From NCBI GenBank assembly GCA_004151065.3, contig NWUY0300020189.1, positions 17,763 to 38,759 on the forward strand: 20,997 nt of DNA. The letters run 5' to 3'. Position numbers and translations under genes: made by a program. Positions 9,157 through 18,812 of the stretch are shown in pieces; position 1 is the first letter of the stretch, and each line of letters starts with the position of its first letter. The notes beneath the pieces are model-generated. The model saw only the letters and a program-made list of their open reading frames with translations, was not told the DNA's origin and searched no databases. Source of the DNA: Larix sibirica. Lineage: Eukaryota > Streptophyta > Pinopsida > Pinales > Pinaceae.

Positions 9157-9744
9157 AGAATTAGGGGCTTTTGACAAATCACTTATGATCACTCTTTACG
9201 AGAGGGGACCTTCATATGCAATTTTAAATGAAAGATAAATCAATCCTTAGAGAGATACCTCTCTAGGTATCAAAAAGCTTGATGACCTTCCATGCCTTCC
9301 AAATGCTTTGCACTATGAATGCTCCTTTTATTTTGACCATAGTGATGGGTCCCTAAAATGACACATTATTTTTCCTATCTTAGTGATACCTAAGGAGCTA
9401 AAAAGGATGGAGTGTGTGATTATTGATGAACTAATGATAATCTTAGTTAAAACCTATGCATATTTGTTAAACGAATATTTTGACATTTGATTAGTAACGT
9501 TTACTTAATTTGCTTATTCCTTTTGTTTACTTGTTGAGACAATGAGCTAATATTTTTCAAAACATTCTTGATTTGTGGTGGAGTTGTAGATTGAAGTTAT
9601 CTAAAGCAAAGTGGAAGATATCAAGTCACAACAACTAGCTCAATCTTCTTCAATGAGTTAACCAGACAAACTAAAACAACATCGAGAAATTTAAGGGATG
9701 CCGCCACTTAAAGGAATCCATGAGAATAAGGAGTCAAAATTATG

Positions 9745-10072
9745 GAGGCAAGTTCGATTTTCTCAAGGAAGAGTCAATTCCACAAAACTAACATGTAGAT
9801 TTCTAGTTAATTGGGGGATAAATTTCACAAATCAAGGAGTTGATTGCATGAGATAGTTTACTCAAGTGAAAATATTTATAATGAGCTTCCACCACTTGGA
9901 GAAGGACTTAGATACCATGATAAATCAAGTTATTTAAGGTCAAGGTCAAATTCCTAAAGGGGGGATCTATTCCACCAAACTTGCAAGCTGATTTCTATTT
10001 AATAAGGAGACATCTTGTACAAATCAAGGAGTTGATTAGGGGTAGTTTTGAGTTTAATCAAGTATAAATAGT
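9745..10072 (+). repeat. Duplicated U3 module, period about 192 bp
   Basis: The exact 19-mer 'acaaatcaaggagttgatt' occurs at 9827-9845 and at 10019-10037. It is flanked on both sides by further similarity: 'tcaattccacaaaacta' against 'tctattccaccaaactt', 'gatttctagttaat' against 'gatttctatttaat', and 'tactcaagtgaaaatattta' against 'taatcaagtataaata'. The second copy ends in a functional-looking TATA box; the corresponding place in the first copy is degenerate ('gaaaatatttataatg'). Confidence 0.85.
10063..10071 (+). promoter_or_regulatory. TATA box of the gypsy LTR promoter
   Basis: TATAAATAG is a near-ideal plant TATA box. It is followed about 35-40 bases later by a CT-rich tract, the usual setting for plant LTR transcription start. 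Its position in the LTR is right for a U3/R boundary. Confidence 0.7.
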
Positions 10073-10245
10073 AGTAGGATCAAAGCATATGAATTAGTTT
10101 ATCATTCTTCTTCTCTTTATCATTTTCATTCCTCCCTTTCTGGTCAAGGAAAATTTGTAATGAGAGGTAGTTTTCTGCCTTACTATTCATGGCAGATTTT
10201 TAATGGAGAAAAACTAATTTTGTTTTATCTTTGAGTGGGTTCATT

Positions 10246-10273
10246 TAGCAAGGGTTCTATAGCAAGGGTTCTA
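10246..10273. repeat. 14-bp exact tandem duplication in the LTR
   Basis: 'tagcaagggttcta' occurs twice in a row (10246-10259 and 10260-10273). A near inverted copy, 'aggacccttgca', lies at about 10313-10325, so the transcript could fold there. Confidence 0.9.
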
Positions 10274-10976
10274 GGAGATCCCTTGGGTTGGGTCCACTCA
10301 AGTGAAGGACTGAGGACCCTTGCATAAATTTCCTTTTATTTCTTTGCTTCTTTTAATAATTTCTAAATTTGGATTATAATTCTTGTAGAAATTCTACATG
10401 TTATGTAATTTTTGTTGCAGAAAGCTTTGTTTTCATTTTATGTGCACATATCTGCCTTGTTTATGCTTTCAGTTGTTAAGTTTATGTTTTATCAAGGTTA
10501 TTTACTGTATATGATTGCATATGTTATTCAATTTAATTAATGCTCTCCCTCTGCATCTCAAAAGTTTGCATGGTATTGGTAGTTACTCTATTTCTCGCAT
10601 CCTATATACCCAAGGCACAGTAAGGTAGTTCTTCACCATTGGCCACTTAGATAAATCTAGGGAGTTGAATGAGCTTTCCACTTTGTGAATGATAAATAAG
10701 CAAGTGTTAAGTTGAATAGTTAGATCTTGCATTTTTGCAACTTGTAGATATAGGTTATCTCTGTTTCAAAATAGAATGCTTTCTGGTTGATTAAATTAAG
10801 TTCCTTTATTGTTATTAGTTTATAATCCCATTCATGCTACTAGTTAAGTTATTCCTTTGCAATGCATATACAATGCATGGTACCTCTAAGTTTGTATGAA
10901 CTCCTAGGTTGATAATTTAATTATGAGCCAAGGGATTCAGTATTTATGGTTGCAATTCCATGGCCCACCACTTTTT

Positions 10977-10992
10977 GGTGCCGTCACTGGGT
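10977..10992 (+). promoter_or_regulatory. Primer-binding site, tRNA-Asp type, slightly degenerate
   Basis: TGGTGCCGTCACTGGG closely resembles TGGCGCCGTTGCCGGG, the complement of the 3' end of plant tRNA-Asp used by many plant Ty3/gypsy (Tat/Athila-related) elements. It starts five bases after the presumed LTR end. Three mismatches fit age-related decay. C-to-T and G-to-A changes are typical of methylated plant repeats. Confidence 0.7.
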
Positions 10993-11134
10993 AGGTACTA
11001 AAATTATATTAGGAATAATTAAAAAAGTTATTGTACACATTAAAAAAAACAGCTTACATGCATCCATACGATCTATATGTATCAAACCCCCATGTTTTTG
11101 GTGTACGGCAAAGTAGGAACTCATGACCAACTAA

Positions 11135-11830
11135 ATGCTAAAGTATTTGTTGAAGAAAGGAGGATACCTTGTTGCAAGGATTTTATCAAATCCTTTTTCC
11201 AACACAAGAGTTGTGAACATAGATAGATATGCATCCCAAGAAGCCACAAAAGAAGAAGATGTTCATGAGAAAATGTTACAAGAAGACGATGAAGTTTTTC
11301 CTTTGTCATTATATTTCAATGAAGTTGAGTATGAAAATCGTGAAGAAGAGCTTTTTCTCACTCATCTTTCCATGCATGCAAGTCAGATCAAAGGACCATG
11401 TTTTTATCTCAGTCACACTTGCATGCATACGAAGGAAATTGAATATCCAAGGGAAACATTTGACAGGGAGTAGACATTAGAGACTAAGGTTGAAGTATTT
11501 CTTATATGCTTGTTACCAAAACCATTGTGCATCTAAGAGATAAATGGAAAAGTCTCAGAAGAAATTGATTGGACAAAGGAGGAAGACTTGGAAATCATTC
11601 CAAATGAGAAAGATATCCAAAGATATCATGACTACATTGAGTCTTGGTTTCAAGAAATCATCAGTCAATGGTACCACTCCAATCTTCAACATTTATTGGC
11701 ACCGTATCCACTTGTACAACTGGTCCCTTATATCCTGACATCTACTAAGGTATATTTTTCAAACTTGGATATGAGTTTATTTGAGATCCTTATACAGAAG
11801 TGGATGTATTGGAAGTATTCATACACTTGA
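11135..11830 (+). pseudogene. Unrecognised ORF of the gypsy-type element, two in-frame stops
   Basis: One frame reads through 11135-11830 with only two interruptions (TAG 11471-11473 and another stop at about 11534), so about 230 codons are recoverable. The first part has an acidic stretch (KEEDVHEKMLQEDDEVFPLS). The second has a charged run (SEEIDWTKEEDLEIIPNEKD) followed by an aromatic/hydrophobic tail. I do not recognise a gag core, zinc knuckle, protease or polymerase motif. Its place about 150 bp after the primer-binding site suggests a gag-region or accessory protein, but that is inference. Overlapping frames 11229-11480 and 11544-11738 look like shadows. The true start is unknown: an open stretch in another frame just upstream (KVFVEERRIPCCKDFIKSFF, about 11140-11200) hints at a frameshift near 11200. 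Confidence 0.4.
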
Positions 11831-11879
11831 GAAGAGAGGTAATGTTTTCCAAGTAGGGTAGGATAGATAGATTTCTTTT

Positions 11880-12120
11880 CATGAATAAAAAGAGAAGAAC
11901 AATAAAACATAAATAAAATATTCCTATGGTTAAAACCTCTTTGAGGCACCTAGGATATACCTTTACTTGAAAACATCCTTTGGGGTAGGTATAGGTATGT
12001 AGAAATAAAATATTTCTCACGGTGAAAACCAACAATGCCGCCCTTGCTCTGAGAAAGAATGAAAGAGATAGAATTTTGTACTTGATACTCCTTACTTTTA
12101 CTCTCATAGGTCATGCACGC
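11880..12120 (-). mobile_element. Possible copia-LTR fragment (R-U5 side)
   Basis: On the minus strand this stretch contains 'ttggttttcaccgtgagaaa' (complement of about 12012-12031), similar in style to the 'ggttttcccc' segment of copia LTR ends. A second related segment, 'gaggttttaaccatagg', is the complement of about 11926-11942. No boundary, purine tract or coding sequence is visible. Shared style only; no alignment could be run. Confidence 0.25.
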
Positions 12121-12299
12121 AAAGGATTAGAGTTAATATTTCATAAAGTACATATCCTATGGGAGATCAAAGCACATGCATGCAATATATATATGTCGAT
12201 GGATCTAACTCATTTTCTAAGGAGGAATCAAAAGCAAAGCATTTAAGCATCAAGAAGTAGTATGGTCCTATGTTTTGAAGATTACTTCTCGATGCATTC

Positions 12300-13710
12300 A
12301 TATCAGAGGCTGAAATTTTTCAAGGTAATAGAGGCTATATTTATCTATATCCCCATACAATTTCATCAATATCTATTGAGTTTAAGGGGGGTGGAAAATT
12401 CAATTACAGTCCTCTACATCTTTAATGGCAGATTTGACATAGGTATTGTATTTTCCTAATTAATCCCTCATAAGTTGGAATCAAGGTCTGAAATTTTTTG
12501 AGGGTGTATAGGACATGTTACTTTATATCCCCATACAATTTATTAAAAAATGGATGAATTTAAGTGGGTAGAAAATTCAATTACAGTCCTCTACAGGAAG
12601 CTTGTAGATTTAATGGTAGATTTGACATAGGGACACCATTTTACTAATTACTCCATCATAAGTTAGAATTAGGGTTTGAAATTTTTTGAGGGTGAATAAG
12701 AAATATTACTCTATCTACCCATACAATTTTATAAAACATGGATGAGTATACGTGGGTATAAAAATCAATTACAATAATCTACATGAAGCTTGCAGATTTG
12801 GCATAGGTACTGTATTTTTATCATTGCTCATTCATATGTTGGAATCAAGATATGAAAACATTTGAAGGAATATAGAACATGTTACTATATCTCCTCATAC
12901 ACGTTTATAGAAAATTTATGAGTTTAATATGGGTAAAAAATTCAATTATAGTCAACTATAGAAAGCTTGCAGATTTAAAGGAAGATTTGACATAGGTACT
13001 ACAGTTTTATCATTGCTCATTCATAATTTGGAATCAAGGCCCGAAACAATTTGAGGGTGTATAGAAAATGTTCCTCTATCTCCTCATACAATTTTATAGA
13101 AAATGGATTAGTTTAATATGAGTTAAAATTTCAATTACAATCAACTACAAAAAGTTGCCAAATTTTAGGACAACTCTGACATAGGTACGATTGTCATATC
13201 ATTACCCCCTCAAAATTTGGATTCAAGGTCTGAAAGACATTTATGGTGTAGGGGACATATTATACTATCTATACATTAATTTTCATTGAAAAATATAAAT
13301 TTTAAGTGGGATCGAAAATTAAATTGCAGTCATGTACAAATCAGTAGCAGTTTTGACAGGGATGCATTAGTTTTACTCATTCTCACTAATGGTTTGGAAA
13401 GAAGGTCTGAAATTTTTATAAAGAATAGAGAACATCATAAGATATCTATGCATAAACATTCATAAAAAAATAGTGAGTATAAGTGAGTCAAAAAAATTAA
13501 ATGTAGTCACCTACAGGAAGCATGGTGATTTGAAGGTAAATCTGACATATGTTGGTATTTTGACTGTTAATCCTCAATAACATGTAATCAAGACTTGAAA
13601 AGTTTACAGGATGTAGTGGATATCCTCCTTTATGACCTTGTACTATTTCATAAAAAATAGATTTGTATAAATGTGTCAAACATTTCAATTATAGACCTGC
13701 ATCCAGGAAA
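12300..13710. repeat. Diverged tandem array, about eight units of 177-189 bp
   Basis: The phrase 'aaattcaattacagtc' or a clear variant recurs with its anchor at 12401, 12578, 12766, 12943, 13132, 13321, 13499 and 13686, giving intervals of 177, 188, 177, 189, 189, 178 and 187 bp. Within each unit the order of landmarks is constant: 'ggaagcttgcagattt', 'agatttgacatagg', 'ttggaatcaaggtctgaaa', 'tttgagggtgtatag', 'tatctcctcatacaatttta', 'aaaatggatgagtttaa', 'gtgggt'. The shorter intervals come from separate small deletions: the first unit lacks the 'ggaagcttgtag' part, the third lacks a different piece. Similarity falls toward both ends. No open frame spans a unit, so it is a satellite-like non-coding array. 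Confidence 0.93.
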
Positions 13711-13857
13711 TACAGAAAAGTAGAATTGGAAACAAAATGAAGGATATTATAGTCTTCCAAGGGAAGAGTTTTTCAAGATATCAAATCCCAATTTGGAGAG
13801 ATCCATTTTTCCTACAAAGAAATTAAATCCCATCCAATCAAGATAGCCTAGAGTTAT

Positions 13858-13975
13858 TTCAAGCGAGCCAACTCTCATTTTTTCAAGCGAGCCAACCCTC
13901 ATTATTTCAATCGAGGTAAACCTCATTCTTTCAAGTGAGCATGCAAGTATTTCAAGCAAGCCATCCCATCCATGA
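13858..13975. repeat. Minisatellite, five units of 21-24 bp
   Basis: Units of the type 'ttcaagcgagccaac-ctcatt' start at 13858, 13882, 13906, 13930 and 13951 (periods 24, 24, 24, 21). The period is a multiple of three, which produces the repeated GSLEKMRVGSLE reading in a minus-strand open frame (13747-13959). That frame is a product of the repeat, not evidence of a gene. Confidence 0.93.
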
Positions 13976-14459
13976 AATCAATTGATGCAGCACCAAACTA
14001 AATTTATTCAACACTCATTTATCTCAAATATCAACCTGCATGCAATCATTCAAAGGGTAAGAAAAATTAGGTGAATTACTAACCTATGTCAATTGATTCA
14101 TTTAAACAAGCATGCACAATTAAAAGGTATATCATGAAGTTTCAAAATTGTTGATGGCACCGAAAAATGAGTTGGCAATTGTATTCATTTGGACTCCAGA
14201 TATTATGGTCCATACTAATATTCGATGTGGGAATCCAAAATAGGGTCCGGGGAAAGGAAAGTTGAGACTTTCTATTTTGTGAATTCAATTTTCAAATGAA
14301 GAAAATCAACTATGCTAAAATCCATGTTGTTGGAACACAAGTCATGGTAAAATCAANTGCTAATTTCACTTGTTTATATTGTTGTTCATCTTTGAAGGAC
14401 TCCAAAAACAGATACCCTTCCAATTGAAATTAAGAGGCAGCCTCCAAATTTGATCACTG
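13976..14459. other. No recognisable gene; one ambiguous base
   Basis: Unassigned AT-rich sequence. Base 14357 is 'n', so the assembly is uncertain at that point. Confidence 0.6.
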
Positions 14460-14760
14460 CTGACATGAAAACCAACAGCCGCGGTATAAACGGCCAATTT
14501 ATTTCCTACAAGGGAGAGATATGGTGATCTGCTTTTTTGGACTGAAGTTACTTAAACCAACATTTTCAGATATGGTGATCTGCTTTATTGGACTAAAGTT
14601 AGGTACTTAAACCAGCATTTTCAGATATGAATGGACGCGCTCACATGAAGAGCAGCAGCGGCAGTACGCACGTTTAACTTTGAAGGTTTTCTGCCCACCA
14701 TTGTTTGCATTTATTGAACGGTGGTCCGCGAAAAACTCGCAGTGGTACTGGATCAATGCA
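14460..14760. other. GC/CpG-richer island of unknown role
   Basis: Compared with its surroundings this stretch is rich in CpG: 'cagccgcggtataaacggcc', 'ggacgcgctcacatg', 'gcagcagcggcagtacgcacg' and 'ggtggtccgcgaaaaactcgc'. It is bordered to the right by very AT-rich DNA (14763-15000). This could be the promoter or first-exon region of an unseen gene, or part of an element not yet depleted of CpG by methylation. No open frame of note is present. Confidence 0.45.
14518..14623. repeat. Tandem duplication, units of 51 and 55 bp
   Basis: Unit 1 (14518-14568) and unit 2 (14569-14623) both begin 'gatatggtgatctgctt' and end 'cattttca'. They differ by a few substitutions and by a 4-base 'aggt' insertion in unit 2. 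A third start, 'gatatg', follows immediately and stops after six bases. Confidence 0.93.
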
Positions 14761-14762
14761 TA

Positions 14763-16395
14763 GTAAAAAAAACAAAAATAACATTTGTAATCCTATTAAA
14801 AATAAAGAAAAATACAAACTTTCACAATCATACACTATCATAGATTTTTAAGAATATTTTATTAAAAAAATTAATATAATTTATTAAAAATTTTCATAAC
14901 TTGGCTTTTTATCAAATACACAATATATATAAACCTAACTTATTTATTCAAACTTAGTAATATACACTTTACCAAAAAAATAAATAATGTAATGTGAACT
15001 TCAAGTCCTCATAACTAATTAGTTTGGTTTATGGATTTTTCATATTACACAAGTATGTCTCCCACTACCCACACATATATAAGAGGGGATGTTTTCCTAG
15101 AATTACAGCTAGTACATACGTAGAGCATGTAATTTCTTGCAAAAAAGCATGTGGAATGACTTATGGATCCTTCCATATGAAAAAACCACTTTGTCCATTA
15201 GTTACCACAATGTTCTCCCATGCCCTTAAGGCATTCCCAAATTTCTTTAAGTAATATCTTAGGGGTTTGTTAAAATTTCATAATTATATTCTCCTACATG
15301 TTGTTACTGATCTATGAAATTTGCACCAGATTATGACCTAAGTTATTTTTCCGCTTTTTCTCATAGCATATGAACTGCCATGATCTATTATCTCCTCAAC
15401 CCTCCAACAATTTGGATTTTTCATCAACATGTCTTTCTTGTTCTTTGCTTAGCTTCTCTCTTGATGGATTAATATTGATCAATTGCTCTAAAGTATCTTT
15501 GACTTTGTGCATACACACATCTTTTTCTTTCAAAAATCACTTGAAGGGAAGTTCTAGAATAGCCTTGGGTGAGGAAGGTACCTTCTAACTAAAGGAATCA
15601 AGCATTTCATACTTTCACTTCGTTAGTCATATCTTTGATGTATGATTTTCTTGGTGTATGTTTCAATTATTGCACATATATTTGGAGAGAGTTGTCCAAA
15701 TCTACACTATAGGGAATCTTTGACAAGTTCCTAGTAGCTTCAAGTAGGTCCTTGACGTCCTTAGGATACGTGTTGTTTGATTCTAGATCTTAGTCTAAGT
15801 AGGTTTCTTTCCTTTTCATTCTCTTGCTCTCTTAATATCACATCTAACTAAAGGTTTTACCTAAATACTGGATCAAGAAACACTAGGTTATTTTCTAGAT
15901 TGATTCCCAAAAAAGTGAAAAACGAATAAAACAAATGTTTGAGGTTTGTTTGTTTTTTTTTTCATTCAATTTTTTTTCCCTTGTAAAAAACAAGAAAAAT
16001 CATAATTTCCATTCCCAATGAAGAGAAATTACATTCTATAAATGCTCACTACATTTCAATACCATCTCATTGATTGTTGTTAGATCAAAAGGACTCAAAA
16101 TATACCATAACTTAATCACATAAATTTTTGAACTCAACTATTTCTACACATCAAACTCTCATATATATGAATTTTTTATACAAAAACTAACCCAAAGGCT
16201 TTTTCAACAATCCTTTCAATAATGTTTCAATAAAAATGAGGCATACTAACATCACAACTTTGAAATATGATCACATAATAGGGTTTGGACATAAGATTCC
16301 ATCACTAAAAGAGAACTAACAACTACACATAACTAAAAGAAACTAGATAAAAAAATATTTTCATTACAAGATTGGAAAGAGTGATAAGAGAATAT
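14763..16395. other. Unassigned sequence, AT-rich at its start
   Basis: 14763-15010 is dominated by A/T runs and resembles a matrix-attachment or decayed non-coding region. Open frames 15024-15254 and 15370-15588 (+) show no family features. On the minus strand, 15396-15536 reads as a short lysine/glutamate-rich, coiled-coil-like peptide (DTLEQLI, then REKLSKEQERHVDEK) bounded by stops. It may be a remnant of an element protein, but I cannot name it. Confidence 0.4.
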
Positions 16396-16591
16396 GGCAT
16401 CCTTTTATTCTAGCATTATTCCCATTCCCACCTCATGTTAGAGACCTTCTTGGGAAAGAGAATATGCCTTAGCATTGAGCTCTCTCTAGATAGGGCATCC
16501 TTTGATTCTAGCACTATTCCCATTCCCACTTCATGCTAGAGACCTTATTGGGAAAGAGTATATTCCTTAGTCTTGAGCTTTCTCTAGACAT
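16396..16591. repeat. Tandem duplication, two units of 98 bp
   Basis: Unit 1 begins at 16396 and unit 2 at 16494, both with 'ggcatcctttt/g-attctagca'. Landmarks 'attcccattcccac', 'gagacctt-ttgggaaagag' and 'ttgagct-tctctaga' recur in order. A minority of positions differ, so this is moderately old. Confidence 0.93.
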
Positions 16592-17375
16592 GAGCATAAG
16601 AAATGGAACTAAAAAAAAAGTAATCCATTTGAACTCCTCATAAATTGGACTAAGAGATAAGTTCTCCATCATATAAACTTCCTTCATTCAATTAATAATC
16701 ACCATGGAATCACCAAAAACCTAAATGTGTAAAGCCCCTTTATCAATATAAAGCTTTAATAGAAGTTTGAGAGAAATGAGTTATGCGTAATTATCACTTC
16801 CCCCACCCACCCCTACCTTGAACCTACATATATGAGAGTCATCAGAATAAATTACCCCCCCTACCCAACATCTAAGAAGATTGCCTTGGCAAACTCCATC
16901 AAAATAACTCCATACACCAATCTTATCAAATATATTTATTTGATAATTTGCCTTATCAAATATGACTTATCTTTGAGCAACACATTGGAAATAAAGGATG
17001 TGTTTGACCTCAAAATATTTTCATTCCAAGCAAGCCATATGCCCTAGGCTACAATCAAAGGAAGAGCTAGATTCTTTTCCAAAATTTTAAGCATTTATGT
17101 ATAGATTTTGCTAGCATTATAGAACCCCAATCAACATTATAGAACTGCATTTGATTCTTCCTTGTTTGCCAAGATCCCGGTGCAATGCAAAAGAGCCATA
17201 AAGCAAACTTTCACTTAACATTAAATCTTAAATCTATTGTTAGAAACATTGCCAGTTAACATTAAATCTTAAGAAATCCTTTAATCACATATATTTTTTA
17301 TAGTCACATAAATCACTCATTATTCTTACATAAAGTTTTAAAATATATATTTATTAATTAACCTTAAATTTATCC
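16592..17375. other. No recognisable gene
   Basis: AT-rich sequence with short open frames only (for example 16832-17047). The phrase 'ttaacattaaatcttaa' occurs twice, at about 17217 and 17256, a small diverged direct repeat. Confidence 0.5.
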
Positions 17376-17549
17376 AAATATATACCCATAATATATTGTT
17401 AATATAAATAATATTTATTATTATGTAATCACTTAAAGTTAAAAAAAATCATTTTACAATACTAAATATATACCCATAATATATTGTTAATATAAATAAT
17501 ATTTATTCTCATGTAATCACTTAAAGTTAAAAAAAATCATTTTACAATT
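17376..17549. repeat. Near-identical tandem duplication, 88-bp period
   Basis: Unit 1 starts at 17376 and unit 2 at 17464, both 'aaatatatacccataatat', and continue together to 'atcattttacaat'. The main difference is 'attatg' against 'ctcatg' in the middle. The near identity implies a recent event. The unit is extremely AT-rich. Confidence 0.95.
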
Positions 17550-17795
17550 TTCACAAATAAAATAATTGACTTTTTTTTATGTTCGACCACTTAATCAATA
17601 TTAATTCCATTAATTCTGAAACGAAATTTCTATCATTAAAAATTTACATTATTTTAAAAAAATCTAACTCTCCACTAATTAACTCAACCTACTTTACTGA
17701 ATCATCGATACTACACAAAATATATCTAAACTTAACCAATTACTTTTCATACAAGATAACGAATTGAAACAATTATAAATACATCCTAAACCAAC
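17550..17795. other. AT-rich sequence, no gene seen
   Basis: The 62-codon open frame at 17579-17767 is asparagine-, isoleucine- and serine-rich, as expected from AT-rich random sequence, and shows no domain. Confidence 0.5.
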
Positions 17796-17889
17796 TTTGT
17801 CTTATACCATAACCATCCCTTCTTTACCTTTATGTGTCCTAATTTGTCTTATACCATATCCATCCCTTCTTTACCTTTATGTGTCCTAA
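17796..17889. repeat. Near-identical tandem duplication, two units of 47 bp
   Basis: Units 17796-17842 and 17843-17889 both start 'tttgtcttataccata' and end 'tatgtgtcctaa' or 'tatgtgtcctaag'. They differ essentially by one internal base (aaccat against atccat), so the duplication is young. Confidence 0.95.
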
Positions 17890-18479
17890 GTGTATAGGAA
17901 AATAAGTTAATGATTAAAAAAATATGTCTAGAAAAGAAAAGGTTCACATCGAATACGAATAGTTTCTTTGTCAACATTGATATTCCACTTGAATATGTGT
18001 AAAGAATATTGTTGTTTGATACTTGTCCTATGTTAGATACATTAACTAAGAAAAGTAATTAACTAGTAATGGTCTAAAAGGTGCGAAAGTACGTTAAAAG
18101 TGAAAAAAAAAATAGTAAAGTAGATGTGATAAAATGAAAATAGAGTAATATGGAAAAAATAAAAGATAAAAAATAAAATTGAAATGAGTTTGGAAATTTC
18201 TTAAAAATGTACAAACATTGAGACATATCTATAATATTAATGATTAGATTAGAATAAAAGTTGTGTTAGATAGGTAGATGCATAAATGGAGGAGAACATC
18301 AATAAGCATTAGCCTAATAAAAAATCAAACATTAAAGCATGGAACAAGGTCCTAGAACAAGTGAAGAATGTAAACATTATTTACAATAAAGTTTATGTGC
18401 AAAACAACTTCACATGTAAAAGATACAACTTGATAAGTCTTTGTTTATGCTTAGGACTAGAGCCACCATGTTTGTTGTA
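17890..18479. other. No recognisable gene
   Basis: AT-rich sequence with A-rich stretches (about 18100-18180) and no open frame of note. Confidence 0.5.
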
Positions 18480-18812
18480 TCATGGACTCTCAAATATGTA
18501 TGTGTAGATTTTTTTGTGATGTTTTAAATAGATGGGTGCTTTGGTAGATGGCCCACCCAATTTTGAACTTTGCTGGTACTTATGGACACTCAAATGCTCT
18601 ACCGTCATCCATTGTTTTCCATCAGGGAGTTTATGTACTCCATAGCATTCACTTTCATCAAGCCCTAAAATTGTTGGGAGTTTATGAGCTATGTTTCCAT
18701 TTTGGCAAGTATGCACATTCTTCTTTAAATGAAAGTGGCAAAAAAGTATGGATAGTATGTCAGTTAAAAAGCAAAGACAACTCATAGGTGTGCATTGCAT
18801 GACTTTTAACAC
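18480..18812 (-). CDS. Hypothetical 110-codon open frame, unrecognised
   Basis: This is the longest uninterrupted open frame in the right half. The first third is cysteine-rich and hydrophobic (LCFLTDILSILFCHFHL). The middle has a more protein-like, charged composition (HKLPTILGLDESECYGVHK, then DGKQWMTVEHLSVHK). No motif or family was recognised. A 79-codon frame overlaps on the opposite strand (18548-18787). No promoter, intron or neighbouring coding context supports expression. It is either a fragment of an element protein or a chance frame. Confidence 0.15.
   Translation of the reverse strand: MLKVMQCTPMSCLCFLTDILSILFCHFHLKKNVHTCQNGNIAHKLPTILGLDESECYGVHKLPDGKQWMTVEHLSVHKYQQSSKLGGPSTKAPIYLKHHKKIYTYIFESP

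Larger units (their letters stand above)
9413..10971 (+). mobile_element. Ty3/gypsy-type LTR, about 1.56 kb
   Basis: The right end is placed at CA (10970-10971), five bases before a tRNA-Asp-like primer-binding site, so this reads as the 5' LTR of a plus-strand element. The left end is one of the TG dinucleotides at 9413-9418 ('gtgtgtgattattgatg') and is estimated only. U3 contains two related modules of about 190 bp and a strong TATA box (10063-10071). A pyrimidine-rich likely start region ('cattcttcttctctttatc', about 10102-10120) follows the TATA box by about 35-40 bases. Downstream AT-rich sequence with 'taataat' (about 10352) may hold the polyadenylation region. No matching 3' LTR is present in the window. 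Confidence 0.62.

Noticed and set aside
9351-9357. Telomere-like CCCTAAA
   Set aside because: Single occurrence with no tandem array, so expected by chance.
12300-13710. CRISPR-like periodicity
   Set aside because: The whole unit repeats, with no conserved short repeat separated by unique spacers. Unit length is about 183 bp and all parts are related. It is a tandem satellite-like array in plant DNA.
13747-13959. Minus-strand open frame with leucine/methionine-rich repeats
   Set aside because: The peptide repeat is a by-product of the 24-bp minisatellite.
15024-15254. 76-codon plus-strand open frame
   Set aside because: No recognisable domain, a biased composition expected from local sequence, and no splice or promoter context.
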